Positions 23,041 through 34,860 are shown, counted from the first letter of the stretch. The stretch is 64,000 nucleotides of DNA from Papio anubis (GCF_008728515.1 NC_044996.1:131224923-131288922); one strand, 5' to 3'. Notes: generated by a model from the letters alone, not told the origin. Program-made: numbers and translations.

Positions 23041-25429
23041 CATTTTTATTCTAGCAGGCTGGACCCAAATTCAAAACACTTTCAGTCAGTGAGAAGCAGC
23101 TGAATCTGTTCAGTTCTCAGCTTTTCAGATATTGCCTGTTCCTAGGAAGCTTGGAATCTCACTCACATGCAGTATTTGGACAGAGCTTATATGCAGATTT
23201 CATCTCTCTCTTCTGTGGCTTTCTTCTTTAGGATAAGCCCTCCCACTTTCCCATTGGTCATATAGTACAAAACTCCATCCTTAAACTCCTCAAGCAGATG
23301 AGATTGTGGTTTTTCTGCTTGAGTTTTAGCAGTCTAATAACGGACAGACTGAGGACTGCCCTCAGGCAAAAAGTCATATAAATCCAAATGTAACCAAATG
23401 CAGTATTTGCCTTTCAAGGATAAACTTCTGTCCACTTTCTTAGTACTTTTTATTTCCACACCTTCGAAATACTTTTTAAAATATATAGTTCCAGTTTTTC
23501 ACTGTTATCTGTGGGATTAGTACTTGGATACAGGTGATACTGCCATGGACTGAACAGAACCCTTTTGTTTTCATAGCATTTTTCAAATCCTTTCATTTTG
23601 TGGCATTTGCTTGACATAATTTATTCATGTGTTTATTGATCTGGATTTTATTTTATAGATACATTTATCTTTAATACTAATTATTTTGATCTATTATATG
23701 TCTTATGTCTTAATTTTTGCTTTTTAAAAAATAAAGCTCCTCCTTTCTTTCTCGATTTTTAGACGGTTGACATTTTATTTGCCCTACTCTGAACTAAAAT
23801 AAACAAGTATACATAACCTTCCCCTAACAAAGTAAAATGTTCAGGTTTATCTTCTCTCTCTGTCCTTTGATGCAGTAACTATACTTTTGAAACTTGTAAT
23901 TAATGCTTATTTGGACTGAAGAAGTCTTACTAATTGCTCTGCTTAGCATTGCTTCTTGGACCCCACTATCTCTTCCTGTATTAATTTTTCTTCTTGCCAG
24001 AATACATTTTTTATTGTTTCAGAATGGATTCATTGCCAGTAGCACTTCTGAGTCACAATATTATTATTGTCGTCACATGTGATTGATATTTTAACTTGAT
24101 GAAAATTTCTACTGTCAAACTGACTTTTCTTTGAACTTTGAAGATACTGCACAGCTATCTTGAATTCATAGTTTCTGATGCGTATTCTAATTATCAAGAT
24201 AATTTTTGCTTTTTTATGTATTTTGTACCCATTCAATCTTCTAGGCTTTTCTCCTTAATAGTGATGTCCTGAAAATTCATTACATCATGTCTAAACATGT
24301 ATGTATGTGTGCACATGTGTATTTGCAAGGGTGGGAAAAGTATTCAATTTTTTTTTTTTTTTGGCTCAGTAGTTGGTTGGGCCATTTAATCTGTAGACCA
24401 TTCTTTATTTACCATAGGAAAATTCTCACATATTGAATCATATTTCCATCATCCCTAATGCCTCTTTCTAGAAATATGTATGAATATTTATGAATTTCTA
24501 GATCTGCTATGCAGCTCTTCTGTTGAGTTTTTTTTTTACAATTATTACTTTTAATATCTAAGATTGCAGTTTGTTTCTTTTTGGTAACATTCTTTCTCGT
24601 CATAGGTACAAGTCCTTTTTTACTCTCCAAGGACACAAATTAAGTTTAAAACCTTGTCCTATTTGTTCTTTTTATTATGTTTCCTTGGGTATAAATTCTT
24701 TCATTTACTGGGTTTGTTATCTCCCATTCATAATTGGCTTTTATTCAATGTGCAGACATTTGAGCTTATATACTCAACTTTGTAATCAAAATCTCTTGAC
24801 AAACATTGGATAATATTTTCAATGCATTTTAAGTAAGACTGGAGGATGGATAGGTAAACTGCCAGGTACTCAGCCTCAGCAGCTTGTCTTCAGTGATTGG
24901 TTTCCCTGTTCCTCTCAGGGACATTATTTTATTCTTTTATTCAAGCTACCATTCTCATTACTCCTGCCAAGAGACGACAGATACTTCCCCTTACTAATGT
25001 GTGGCCCAGTTCATGGGGGTAAGAAATATGCAGGCATAACACTGACTAATCTTGCTGTTGGACCTCACTAACCACCCTGCCGGTATCAACTCCTTTCTGC
25101 TCCTGGTATCAAAGACATCTGAAAATAAAAAGCTCTTAGTGTTGTTCTCCCCTTTTGATAGAGGCCTCAATTACAAGCATTCGGATGTATTGTTTCCTTT
25201 TTCAATAAAATTGCCTGAGTTTTCCATCTTTCAGAACTTTCTCAGAGTTTCTAGTTTGCCAAGCTTTCCATTTCTGTTTTTATGCTTGATCATGCATTTA
25301 TTAATTAATTTTATATTTTTTAAAAAATCACTTCTAGAGATTCCATTAAAGTGGGGGAGGTTATGTGTTCAGTTTAGAGTATTGAAAAAATATTCTTATT
25401 TTTTTAATCCATTTGGGGTACACTGACAT
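23041..25429. other. Old, AT-rich sequence, probably eroded LINE
   Basis: The composition on the + strand (T-rich, 'ctttgaactttgaagatact', 'aaaattgcctgagttttcc') looks like badly decayed antisense LINE material, but I cannot align it piece by piece. The 124-codon + frame at 25052-25426 is F/L/S-rich with no domain. A T17 run is at 24346-24362. Confidence 0.4.
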
Positions 25430-25665
25430 CTCTATCAATTCTGAGTCTTCCTGTCTCTCCATGAATAGAGTTTGTCCCTCCATTTATAAGGAAATACTTT
25501 GACCTCTTTCATTAACATTTTATAGTTTATAGCATATAAGATCGAATATATGTTTTCTTAGATTGACACCTGTGTTATTTTTCTTTAGCAACTTTAAATT
25601 ATATTTTATTTTAAATTTTGGTATCCAAGTGTTCATTGCTAGTATGTAGACATACACTTCCTATT
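25430..25665 (-). mobile_element. Ancient LINE-1 ORF2 fragment, antisense
   Basis: 'gtcttcctgtctctccatga' followed by 'acctctttcattaacatttt' and 'atagtttatagcatataaga' resembles the antisense ORF2 segment lying between the RT and C-terminal domains of old L1s. Short and diverged. Confidence 0.4.
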
Positions 25666-25670
25666 TATTA

Positions 25671-26201
25671 AGTTTTAAATTTTTGTGGGTACATAGTAGG
25701 TCCATATATTTATGAGGTATAGAAGATATTTTGATACAGGCATACAATGTGTAATGATCACATCAGGGTACATGGAGTGACCATCTCCCTCAAGCATTTA
25801 TGCTCTGTGTCACAAACAATTTAATTATATTCGGTTAGTTATTTCTAAATGTACAATTACATTATTATTGACTATAGTCACCCTGCTGTGCTATCAAATA
25901 CAAGATCTGATTCATTTTATTTTTTGTAGCCATTAACCATCTCCACTTCCCCCTTACCACCACCCCACCACCCTCCCCAGCCTCTGGTAACCATCATTCT
26001 ACTCTTATATCTATGAGTTCAATTGTTTTAATTTTTAGCTTCCACAAATAAGTGAGAACATGTGAAGCTTGCCTTTCTGTAGCTGACTTATTTCACTTAA
26101 TATAATGACCTCCAGTTCCACACATGTTGTTTCAAATGACTGGATCTCATTCTTTTTTATGGCAGAACAGTACTCCATTGGGTATATGGACTCCATTTTC
26201 T
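25671..26201 (-). mobile_element. LINE-1 3' end (L1MA/L1PB type), antisense
   Basis: It starts at the L1 3' terminus ('tttttgtgggtacatagtag', 'gtccatatatttatgaggt') and runs through the 3' UTR ('attattgactatagtcaccc') into the ORF2 end ('tggcagaacagtactccatt', 'gggtatatgg'). It stops at about 26200, where the younger L1PA poly-T begins. The expected continuation of this older element does not reappear beyond the younger one. Confidence 0.85.
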
Positions 26202-26366
26202 TTTATTATTATTATTATTATTATTATTATAATACTTTAAGTTTGGGGATACATGTGCAGAATGTGCAGGTTTGTTACATAGGTATACAAGTGTCATGGT
26301 GGTTTGCTGCACCCATCAACCCGTCATCTACATTAGGTACTTCTCCTAATGCTATCCTTCCCCTAG

Positions 26367-26388
26367 CCCCCCATCCCCCAACAGGCCC
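26367..26388 (-). other. L1 3' UTR G-rich tract (complement)
   Basis: The + strand shows 'agccccccatcccccaacag' and gcccc. On the element's own strand this is a polypurine run with four G-blocks, the conserved potential quadruplex of L1PA 3' UTRs. Confidence 0.6.
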
Positions 26389-26432
26389 CGGTGTGTGATG
26401 TTCCCCTCCCTGTGTCCATGTGTTCTCATTGT

Positions 26433-29400
26433 TCAACTCCCACTTATGAGTGAGAACATGCAGTATTTGGTTTTCTGTTCCTGTGTTAGTTTGCTGAGAA
26501 TGATGGTTACCAGCTTCATCCATGTTCCTGCAAATGACATGAATTCATCCTTTTTTATGGCTGCATAGTATTCCATGGTGTATATGTGCCACATTTTCTT
26601 AATCCAGTCTATCATTGATGGATATTTGGGTTGGTTCCAAGTCTTTGCTATTGTGAATAGTGCCGCAATAAACATACATGTGCATGTGTCTTTATAGCAG
26701 CCTGACTTATAATCCTTTGGGTAGATGCCCAGTAATGGGATTGCTGGGTCAAATGGTATTTCTGGTTCTAGATCCTTAAGGAATTGCCACACTGTTTTCC
26801 ACAATGGTTGAACTAATTTACACTTCCACCAACAGTGTAAAAGCGTTCCTACTTCTCCACATCCTCCCCAGCATCTGTTTCCTGACTTTTTAATGATCAC
26901 CATTCTAACTGGCGTAAGATGGTATCTCATTGTGGTTTTGATCTGCTTTTCTCTAATGACCAGTGATGATGAGGTTTTTTTTTCATATGTTTGTTGGCTG
27001 CATAAATATCTTCTTTTGAAAAGTATCTGTTCATATCCTTCGCCTACTTTTTGACAGGGATTTTTTGTAAATTTGTTTAAGTTCCTTGTAGATTCTGGAT
27101 ATTAGCCCTTTGTAAGATGGATAGATTGCAGAAATTTTCTCCCATTCTGTAGGTTGCCTGTTCACTCTGATAACAGATTATTTTGCTGTGCAGAAGCTCT
27201 TTAGTTTAATTAGGTCCCATTTGTCTATTTTGGCTTTTGTTGCCATTGCTTTTGGTGTTTTAGTCTTTTCCCATGCCTATGTCCTGAATGGTATTGCCTA
27301 GGTTTTCTTCCAGGGTTTTTATGGTTTTAGGTCTTACTTTTAAGTCTTTAATCCATCTTGAGTTAATTTTTGTATAAGGTATAAGGAAGGGGTCCAGTTT
27401 CAGTTTTCTACATATGGCTAGCCAGTTTCCCCAACACCATTTATTGAACAGGGAATCCTTTCCCCATTGCTTGTTTTTCTCAGGTTTGTCAAAGATCAGA
27501 TGGTTGTAGATGTATGGCGTTATTTCTGATGCCTCTGTTCTGATCTGTTACGTTGGTCTATTTATCTGTTTTGGTACAAGTACTGTGTGGTTTTGGTTAC
27601 TGTAGCCTTGTAGTATAGTTTGAAGTCACGTAGCGTAAGGCCTCCAGCTTTGTTCTTTTTGCTTAGGATTGTCTAGGCTATACAGGCTCCTTTTTGGTTC
27701 CATATGAAATTTAAAGTAGTTTTTTTCCAATTCTGTGAAGAAAGTCAGCGGTAGCTTGATGGGGATGGCATTGAATCTATAAATTACCTTGGGCAGTATG
27801 GCCATTTTCACAATATTCATTCTTCCTATCCATGAGCATGGAATGTTCTTCCATTTGTTTGTGTTCTCTCTTATTTCCTTGAGCAGTGGTTTGTAGTTCT
27901 CCTTAAAGAGGTCCTTCACATCCCTTGTAAGTTGTATTCCTAGGTATTTTATTCTCTTGGTAGCAATTGTGAATGGGAGTTCGCTCATGATTTGACTCTC
28001 TGTTTGTCTATTATTGGTGTATATGAATGCTTGTGCTTTTTGCACATTGATTTTGTATCCTGAGACTTTGCTGACGTTACTCATCAGCTTAAGGAAATTT
28101 GGGGTTGAGATGATGGGGTTTTCTAAATACACAGTCATGTCATCTGACAACAGAGACAATTTGACTTGCTCTCTTCCTATTTGAATACCCTTTACTTCTT
28201 TCTCTTGCCTGATTGCCCTGGCAAGAACTTCCAATACTATGTTGAATAGGAGTGGTGAGAGAGGGCATCCTTGTCTTGTGGCAGTTTTCAAAGAGAATGC
28301 TTCCAGCTTTTGCCCATTCAGTATGATATTGGCTGTGGGTTTGTCATAAATAGCTTTTATTATTTTGAGATACATTCCATCAATACCTAGTTTATTGAGA
28401 GTTTTTAGCATGAAGGGGTGTTGAATTTTATCAAAGGCCTTTTCTGCATCTGTTGAGATAATCATGTGGTTTTTGTCATTGGTTCTGTTTATGTGATGGA
28501 TTATGTTTACTGATTTGCATATGTTGAACCAGCCTTGCATTCCCAGGGATGAAGCTGACTTGATCATGGTGGATAAGCTTTTTGATGTGCTGCTGGATTC
28601 AGTTTGCCAGTATTTTATTGAGGATTTTCGAAATGATGTTCATCAGTGATACTGGCCTGAAATTGTCTTTTTTTGTTGTGTCTCTGCCGGGTTTTGGTAT
28701 CAAGATGATGCTGACCTCATCAAATGAGTTAAGGAGGAGTCCCTCTTTATATATTGTTTGGAACCGTTTCAGAAGGAATGGTACCAGCTCCTCTTCGTAC
28801 CTCTGGTAGAATTCAGTCATGAATCCATCTGGTCCTGGGCTTTTTTTGGTTGTTAGGCTATTAATTACTGCCTCTATTTCAGAACTTGTTTTTGGTCTAT
28901 TCAGAGATTCAACTTCTCCCTGGTTTAGTCTTGAGAGGGTGTATGTGTCCAGGAATTTATCCATTTCTTCTCGATTTTCTAGTTTATTTGTGTGGAGGTG
29001 TTTATAGTATTCATTTTTTGTTGTGTCTACTTGATAATTATCTTTTTTCTTCTTTGTTAATCTGGCTAGTGGTCTATCTATTTTGTTAATCTTTTCCAAA
29101 AACTAGCTCCTGGATTCACTGATTTTTTGAAGGGTTTTTCATGTATCTATCTCCTTCAGTTCTGCTCTGATCTTAGTTATTTCTTGTCTTCTGCTAGCTT
29201 TTGAATTTGTTTTCTCTTGCTTCTCTAGTTCTTTTAATTGTGATGTTATGGTGTCAATTTTAGATATTTCCTCCTTTCTCTTGTGGGCATTTAGTGCTAT
29301 AAATTTCCCTCTAAACACTGCTTTAGCTGTGTCCCAGAGATTCTGGTATGTTGTGTCTTTTTTCTCACTGGTTTCACATAACTTCTTTATTTCTGCCTTA

Positions 29401-30204
29401 ATTTCGTTATTTACCCAGTAGTCAGTCAGGAGCAGGTTGTTCAGTTTCCATGTAGTTGTGCAGTTATTAGTGAGTTTCTCAATCCTGAGTTCTAATTTGA
29501 TTGCACTGTGGTCTGAGAGACTGTTTGTTATGATTTCCATTATTTTGCATTTGCTGAGGAGTGTTTTACTTTCAATTATATGGTCAATTTTAGAGTTAGT
29601 ATGATGTGGTGCTGAGAAGAATGTATATTCTGTTGATTTGGGGTGGAGAGTTCTTTAGATGTCTATTAGGTCCACTTGGTCCAGAGCTGAATTCCAGTCC
29701 TGAATATCCTTGTTAATTTTCTATCTCGTTGATCTCTCTAATGTTGACAGTGGGGTGTTAAAGTCTCCTACTATTATTGTGTGGGTGTCTGAGTCTCTTT
29801 GTAGGTCTCTAAGAACTTGCTTTATGAATCTAGGTGCTTCTGTTTCGGGTGCATGTATATATATGCATTGATCACTTTACCATTCTTGTTGCATTGATCA
29901 CTTTATCATTATGTAATGCCCTTCTTTGTCTTTTTTGATCTTTGTTGGTTTAAAGTCTGTTTTATCAGAGACTACGATTGCAACCCCTGCTATTTTTTTG
30001 CTTTCCATTTGCTTGGTAAATCTTCCTCCATCCCTTTATTTTGAGCCTATGTGTGTCTTTGCACATGAGATGGGTCTCCTGAATACAGCACACTGATGGG
30101 TCTTGACTCTTTATCCAATTTGCCAGTCTGTGTCTTTTAATTGGAGCCTTTACCCTGTTTACATTTAAGGTTAATATTGTTATGTGTGAATTTGATCCTG
30201 TCAT
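26433..30204 (-). pseudogene. L1 ORF2 (endonuclease-reverse transcriptase) pseudogene
   Basis: In L1 this ORF encodes the AP-like endonuclease, the reverse transcriptase and a cysteine-rich C-terminus that drive target-primed reverse transcription. The intact start lies at 30204 (protein begins MTGSNSHITILTLNVN), with the endonuclease motif CIQETHL at about residue 40. Frame breaks follow. Readable pieces are 29965-30204 (endonuclease N-terminus), 29139-29540 (SDHSAIKLELR, the endonuclease end), 28599-29099 (linker, SPGPDGFMTEFYQ), 27626-28567 (RT core, 313 codons) and 26433-26930 (C-terminus, ending MFSLISGS). The RT active site reads SLLSDDM: both aspartates remain but the preceding F and A are replaced. 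Total length is about 3.77 kb against the usual 3.83 kb, so small indels and not large deletions destroyed it. Confidence 0.93.
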
Positions 30205-30267
30205 TATGATGCTAGTTGATTATTTTGCCCCTTAGTTGATGTAGTTTCTTCATAGTGTCGATCGTCT

Positions 30268-31288
30268 TTACAATTTGGTATGTTTTTGCAGTGGCTGGTA
30301 CAAATTTTTCCTTTCCATATTTAGTGCTTCCTTTAGGAGCTCTTGTAAGGCAGGCCTTGTGGTGACAAAATCTCTCAGCATTTGCTTGTCTGTAAAGGAT
30401 TTTATTTTTCCTTCACTTATGAAGCTTAGTTTGGCTGGATATGAAATTCTGGGTTGAAAATTCTTTTCTTTAAGAATGTTGAATATTGGCCACCACTCTC
30501 TTCTGGCTTGTAGGGTTTCTGCAGAGAGATCCTCTGTTAGTCTGATGGGCTTCCCTTTGTGGATAACCCCACCTTTCTCTCTGGCTGCCCTTAACATGTT
30601 TTCCTTCATTTCAACCTTGGTGAATCGGACAATTATGTGTCTTGGGGTTGCTCTTATCAAGTAGTATCTTTGTGGTGTTCTCTGCTTTTCCCTGAATTTG
30701 AATGTTAGCCTGCCTTGCTAGATTGGAGAAGTTCTCCTGGTTAATATCCTGAACAGTGTTTTCCAACTTGGTTTTATTCTCCCCATCACTTTCAGGTACA
30801 CCAATCAAATGTAGGTTTGGTCTTTTCACATAGTCCCATATTTCTTGGAGACTTTGTTAATTTCTTTTCATTCTTTTTTCTTTGATCTTGTCTTCACACT
30901 TTATTTCATTAAGTTGACCTTCAATCTCTGATATCCTTTCTTCTGCTTCATTGATTCAGCTATTGATACTTGTGTATGCTTCATGAAGTTCTCATGCTGT
31001 GTTTTTCAGCTCCATCACGTCGTTTATGTTTTTCTCTAAACTGGTTATTCTAGTTAGCAATTCTTCTAACCTTTTTTCAAGGTTCTTAGCTTCCTTGCAT
31101 TGGGTTGTAACATGCTTCTTTAGCTTGGAGGAGTTTGTTATTACCCACCTTCTGAATCCTACTTCTGTTCAAACTCATTCTCCATCCAGTTTTTTTTCCC
31201 TTGTTGGCGAGGAGTTTTGATCCTTTGGAGGAGAAGAGGCATTCTGGTTTTTGGAATTTTCAGCCATTTTTTGCTGGTTTTTCCTCAT
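30268..31288 (-). pseudogene. L1 ORF1 (RNA-binding protein) pseudogene
   Basis: In L1 this ORF encodes the trimeric nucleic-acid chaperone of the L1 particle. The likely start is the methionine at about 31288 (MRKNQQKMAENSKNQNASSP), an S/P/K-rich N-terminus. The frame stops at 31175, so the coiled-coil part is out of frame. Later readable pieces are 30611-30829 (RPNLHLIGVPESDGENKTKL, the RRM part) and 30268-30660 (C-terminal domain with ARREWWPIFNILKEKNFQPR, ending QPLQKHTKL). The span of about 1.02 kb equals the normal ORF length. At least three frame disruptions make it non-functional. Confidence 0.92.
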
Positions 31289-31850
31289 CTTTGTGGATTT
31301 ATCTACCTTTGGTCTTTGATGTTGGTGACGTATGGATGGAGTTTTTGTGTGGACATCCTTTTTGTTGATGTTCACGCTATTCCTTTCTGTTTCTTAGTTT
31401 TCCTTCTAATAGTCAGGCCCCTCTGCTGCACGTCTGCTGGTGTTTGCTGGAGGTCCACTCCAGACCCTGTTTGCCTGGGTATCACCAGCAAAGGGTACAG
31501 AACAGCAAAGATTGCTGCCTGCTCCTTCCTCTGGAAACTCTGTCCCTGAGGAACACCCACCAGATGCCAGCTGGAGCTCTCCTTTATGAGGTGTCTCTCG
31601 ACCCCTGCAGGGAGTTGTCTCCCAGTCAGGAGGCACAGGGGTCAGGGACCCACTTGAGGAGGCAGTCTGTCCCTTAGCAGAGCTCGAGTGCTATGCTGGG
31701 AGATCTGCTGCTCTCTTCAGAACTGGTAGGCAGGAACTTTTAAGTCTGCTGAAGCTGCGCTCATAGCCACCCCTTTCCCCAGGTGCTCTGTCCCAGGGAG
31801 ATGGGAGTTTTATCTATAAGCCCCTGACTGGGGCTGCTGCCTTTCTTTCC
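31289..31850 (-). promoter_or_regulatory. Partial L1 5' UTR (internal promoter region, 5' third lost)
   Basis: GC-richer than its surroundings. It contains the ORF1-proximal 5' UTR landmarks 'tctgctggtgtttgctggag', 'ccagatgccagctggagctc' and 'ctgaagctgcgctcatagcc'. It ends at 'gctgcctttctttc'. The first 300-odd bases, which hold the YY1 site and main start in active L1s, are absent, so sense-promoter function is unlikely. A weak antisense promoter cannot be judged from sequence. Small antisense and sense frames here (for example 31217-31549) are not genes. Confidence 0.75.
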
Positions 31851-31856
31851 CCCCAC

Positions 31857-32060
31857 CTTTTTCAAGACCAGGTCTTGCTCTGTCGCCCAGGCTGGAGCGC
31901 AGTGGCGCTATCTCAGCTCACTGCAACCTCTGCCTCCAAGGTTCAAGCAATTCCCCTTCCTTAGCCTCCCAAGTAGCTGGGATGACAGGCATACACCACC
32001 ACACCTGGCTAATTTTTGTATTTTTAGTAGAGATGGGGTTTCACAATGTTGCCCAGGCTG
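31857..32060 (-). mobile_element. Truncated Alu, antisense, abutting the L1 5' end
   Basis: It begins on the + strand with a short decayed tail ('ctttttcaagaccaggtctt', where Alu has poly-T then 'gagacagagtctcgct'). It continues through 'gctctgtcgcccaggctgga' and 'tttttagtagagatggggtt', then stops at 'gttgcccaggctg'. The roughly 85-90 bases that form the Alu 5' end are missing. No target duplication is evident on either side. Divergence suits AluS or AluJ. Confidence 0.9.
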
Positions 32061-32829
32061 AGTTTTGAAAATAATTCTTAATCCCTTTTTTCTCTCCAGT
32101 GTTAATATACTTATGCCATATAATATTTAATATTGTATAATATTAGCTGATATGGGAGTAAGAATCACTTGATAGAAACTGTTTTTTTTTTAAAGGAATC
32201 TTTGTATCTGTGTCCTCAAAAAAGGCATATTAATCATTTTCTCAAATGCTAATATATCACAAGAAAGTCATTCCCCTTTTGGGTCACAAGTTAATTTTTG
32301 TTGCTAATAATTTAATGCAATGAGTTAATACTACCAGTACAGTAAGCACTACTTAATTGTTATAATTAACTGAAGCTGAACATAATTATTACATAATCAG
32401 GCAAGGTACATTTTGAGATGTTGTTTCATTGATTTTTCATGGTGCTTTCTCATTCCCTGAACTTAATGATAAAATTGGGCAATTCATAGGGTACCTCTCA
32501 GCAATTAGTCCCAATTAGCCAGATTCAAATTCTGTCATGAGTCATGTACCTTGTTTCTTTAGTTATGTCCCTCCAGTGTGGTCTGAAGAGCTTAAGAACA
32601 CATACCAGTTAATTAAGAAAAGCATATTTAATTACCAGTATATACTTCCCAATAATTATAATCTTGTCATTTATTTAAAAATATTTAGTGAATACAAAGC
32701 AGTAAGTGTATCATATAAAATATTAATAAAATAAGTTTTTGTACACTATCAAGCTGAGAAATTTAACACTGACCATAATTTGAAGTCCTCTGTTTAAACC
32801 ATCCTGACCCTTGCTTCCTTTTTCTTCTT
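32061..32829. other. Unrecognised AT-rich sequence
   Basis: No repeat or gene recognised. It contains a T11 run near 32180. Importantly, it is not L1, although an older L1 flanks the other side of the L1PA insertion. Confidence 0.5.
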
Positions 32830-34860
32830 GGGTAATCATTATCCAAATTTAGTGTTTGTATTACTAGGTTGTTTCTCTTCAAAATTTTGTGGCACGTGTG
32901 AACACACACATGCATTTATAAAATGCAAATGGTTAATTAAGCTGGGTTTTGAAGTTCTTAAAATTGGTATCATGTTACAATTATTATTCTACAATTTGCT
33001 TTCTTATTCAATGTTATGTTTTTATGATTAATCCATGTTGATTCATTTAGTAGCAAGTTGTTAATTTTCACTCTTGTTAATGTTCCAGTCTATGATTATT
33101 CCAGAATTCTCTTAACCATTCTCCCATAGTAGACATTTGTATTATTTTGTTCTTTTTGCCTTTCTTGGTTTTGTTTGTATTTTTTCTATTGCAAAAATGT
33201 GGCAAAACACATTTTTGTTTATGTTTCCTATGTGCACATGGAAGAAATTCTCTAGGATAATAGCAAAAAGTAGAATATCTGGGTTGCAGGTTAGACTATC
33301 TTTAAAATAACTAAGTAACGCCAAATTGTTTTCCAAAGTATTGGCTTATCATTTCATTATGTATATTTCTATCAGACATCATGTTCCATACCTTAAATAT
33401 ATACAACTTAAAAAAACAAAGTACTGATTCTTAATTCCACTAGCAATGTGTAAGCTTTCCCTTGATTCATATTCACATTACTTGGTATTGTCAGATTTAA
33501 AAATTTTTGCCTATCTGGTTGTTTTAATCACTTTGGGCTGCCATGGCAAAATACCATAGACTAGGTGGCTTAAACAACAAAAATTTATTTTCTCACTATT
33601 CTGGAGGCTATAAGTTTGAGGTCAAGCTGCTAGCATGGTCAAGTTCTGGTGAGGGCTCTCTTCCTGGATGGCAGATGGCCACCTTCTTACTGTGTCCTAA
33701 CATGGCAGAGTGAAAGAGAGTGTCAGCTCTCTTACGTCTCTTCTTGTAAGGAAACAAATCCTATTGAATTAGGGTCCTAACGTTATGAATTAATTTAACC
33801 TTAATTGCTTTCTTACTTCAAATACAATCACATTGAGAGTTAGGGCTTCAACATATCAATTTGGGAGGGAAGAGGCACAATTCAGTCAATAGCATTGGTG
33901 GAATAAAGAGACATATTGTATTTTTTCTTTAAATTTCTCTGACGTGTAATGACATCAAGCATGTTTTCACAAGTTTATTGGTCATGGAGGTTTCTTATTT
34001 CTATAAATGTTTTTGGCCATTTTTCCTTGGTTTGCTTGTATTTTTTATATGGATTTTTAGAATTTCTTAATGTGTTTTGGATACTGATTCTCTATTGGTC
34101 ATGTAAGTTGCAAATATTTCCTCACAGTTTATGGCTCACTTTTTCAATTTCTTCATATCATATTGTAAAGAGCAGAAGTTTTTTAAAAAAAATTTTAATG
34201 TAGTCACATTTATCAATTGTTTGTTTCATTAATAGTTTGTATGCATAAATAATTTATAAAATTCTTTTCTACTCAAAACTCATAAAAATATTAACCTCTT
34301 CTAGAAATGTCAAAGTTTTGCTTTCTTTGGTTAAGTTTTAAAGCTACATAAAAACTGATTGTTGGATGATCTGTGATTAGGATCTAAATTCATTTTTATG
34401 GAATAATTAATTATCAGAGCACTGTTTATCAAGAGGTTCATTAATTCTCCACTGATTTGAAATGGTGTCTCTGTATCTCTTTCTGGACTCTCCTATTTCA
34501 CTGGTCTATTTTTTTCTATCTCTGCATGAATTCCTCATTGTTCTAATTATTATACCTTTGACTTTATTATATAGTGGTATCTCCCTTAGCAAATAAGCCC
34601 ACTCTATCATTTCCTCATGAATTTATAGACAGGTCTGACTCTTTTCCGTATACATTTTTGAATTCTTTAAAAAATCTGTCAAGATAGTTATTGAACTTGC
34701 ATTGATTCTACAGATCAATTTGGATAGAAATGGTATATTTATATTGTTCTGACTTTCTAACCACAAACATTTGTTTGGGTGTTAATGATTTTTAATAAGT
34801 TCCCCAATTTTTTCATAAACATTTATGTTTAGACATCATGACATGCTTCTGATTCCAGGT
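32830..34860 (-). mobile_element. Ancient LINE-1 (L1M/L1ME), antisense, split by an MLT1 LTR
   Basis: Left part: 'ctacaatttgctttcttatt', 'gattaatccatgttgattca', 'aattctctaggataatagca' and 'gccaaattgttttcc'. Right part: 'acatcaagcatgttttcaca', 'ttttatatggatttttagaa', 'ttggatactgattctctatt' and 'aaaatctgtcaagatagtta'. These follow ORF2 3'-to-5' order across the LTR, so one element was interrupted. No frame survives, and the 84-codon + frame at 33949 is antisense noise. Confidence 0.65.
33519..33894 (-). mobile_element. MLT1 solo LTR (ERVL-MaLR), antisense
   Basis: 'tgggctgccatggcaaaata', 'ggtggcttaaacaacaaaaa', 'ttattttctcactattctgg', 'tcttgtaaggaaacaaatcc' and 'gagttagggcttcaacatat' are followed by 'attcagtcaatagca'. 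This is the complete reverse complement of an MLT1 LTR (about 375 bp). Flanking 'ctggt' and 'ttggt' may be an eroded 5-bp duplication. Ancient and non-coding. Confidence 0.88.

Larger units (their letters stand above)
26202..31850 (-). mobile_element. Near full-length LINE-1 (L1PA), antisense, inactive
   Basis: At 5.65 kb this is the largest element here. From left to right on the + strand it has a degenerate poly-T/TTA tail (26202-26231), a 3' UTR containing the C-rich complement of the L1 G-rich tract (26367-26388), ORF2, the short inter-ORF spacer (30205-30267), ORF1, and about 560 bases of 5' UTR ending at 'gctgcctttctttc'. Roughly the first third of the usual 5' UTR is missing. Both ORFs carry several frameshifts and stops, so it cannot mobilise itself. 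Divergence suggests an intermediate-age L1PA, not a recent species-specific copy. Confidence 0.93.

Noticed and set aside
26202..31850. Active or coding-competent L1
   Set aside because: At least three breaks in ORF1 and several in ORF2, an altered RT motif and a missing 5' UTR start.
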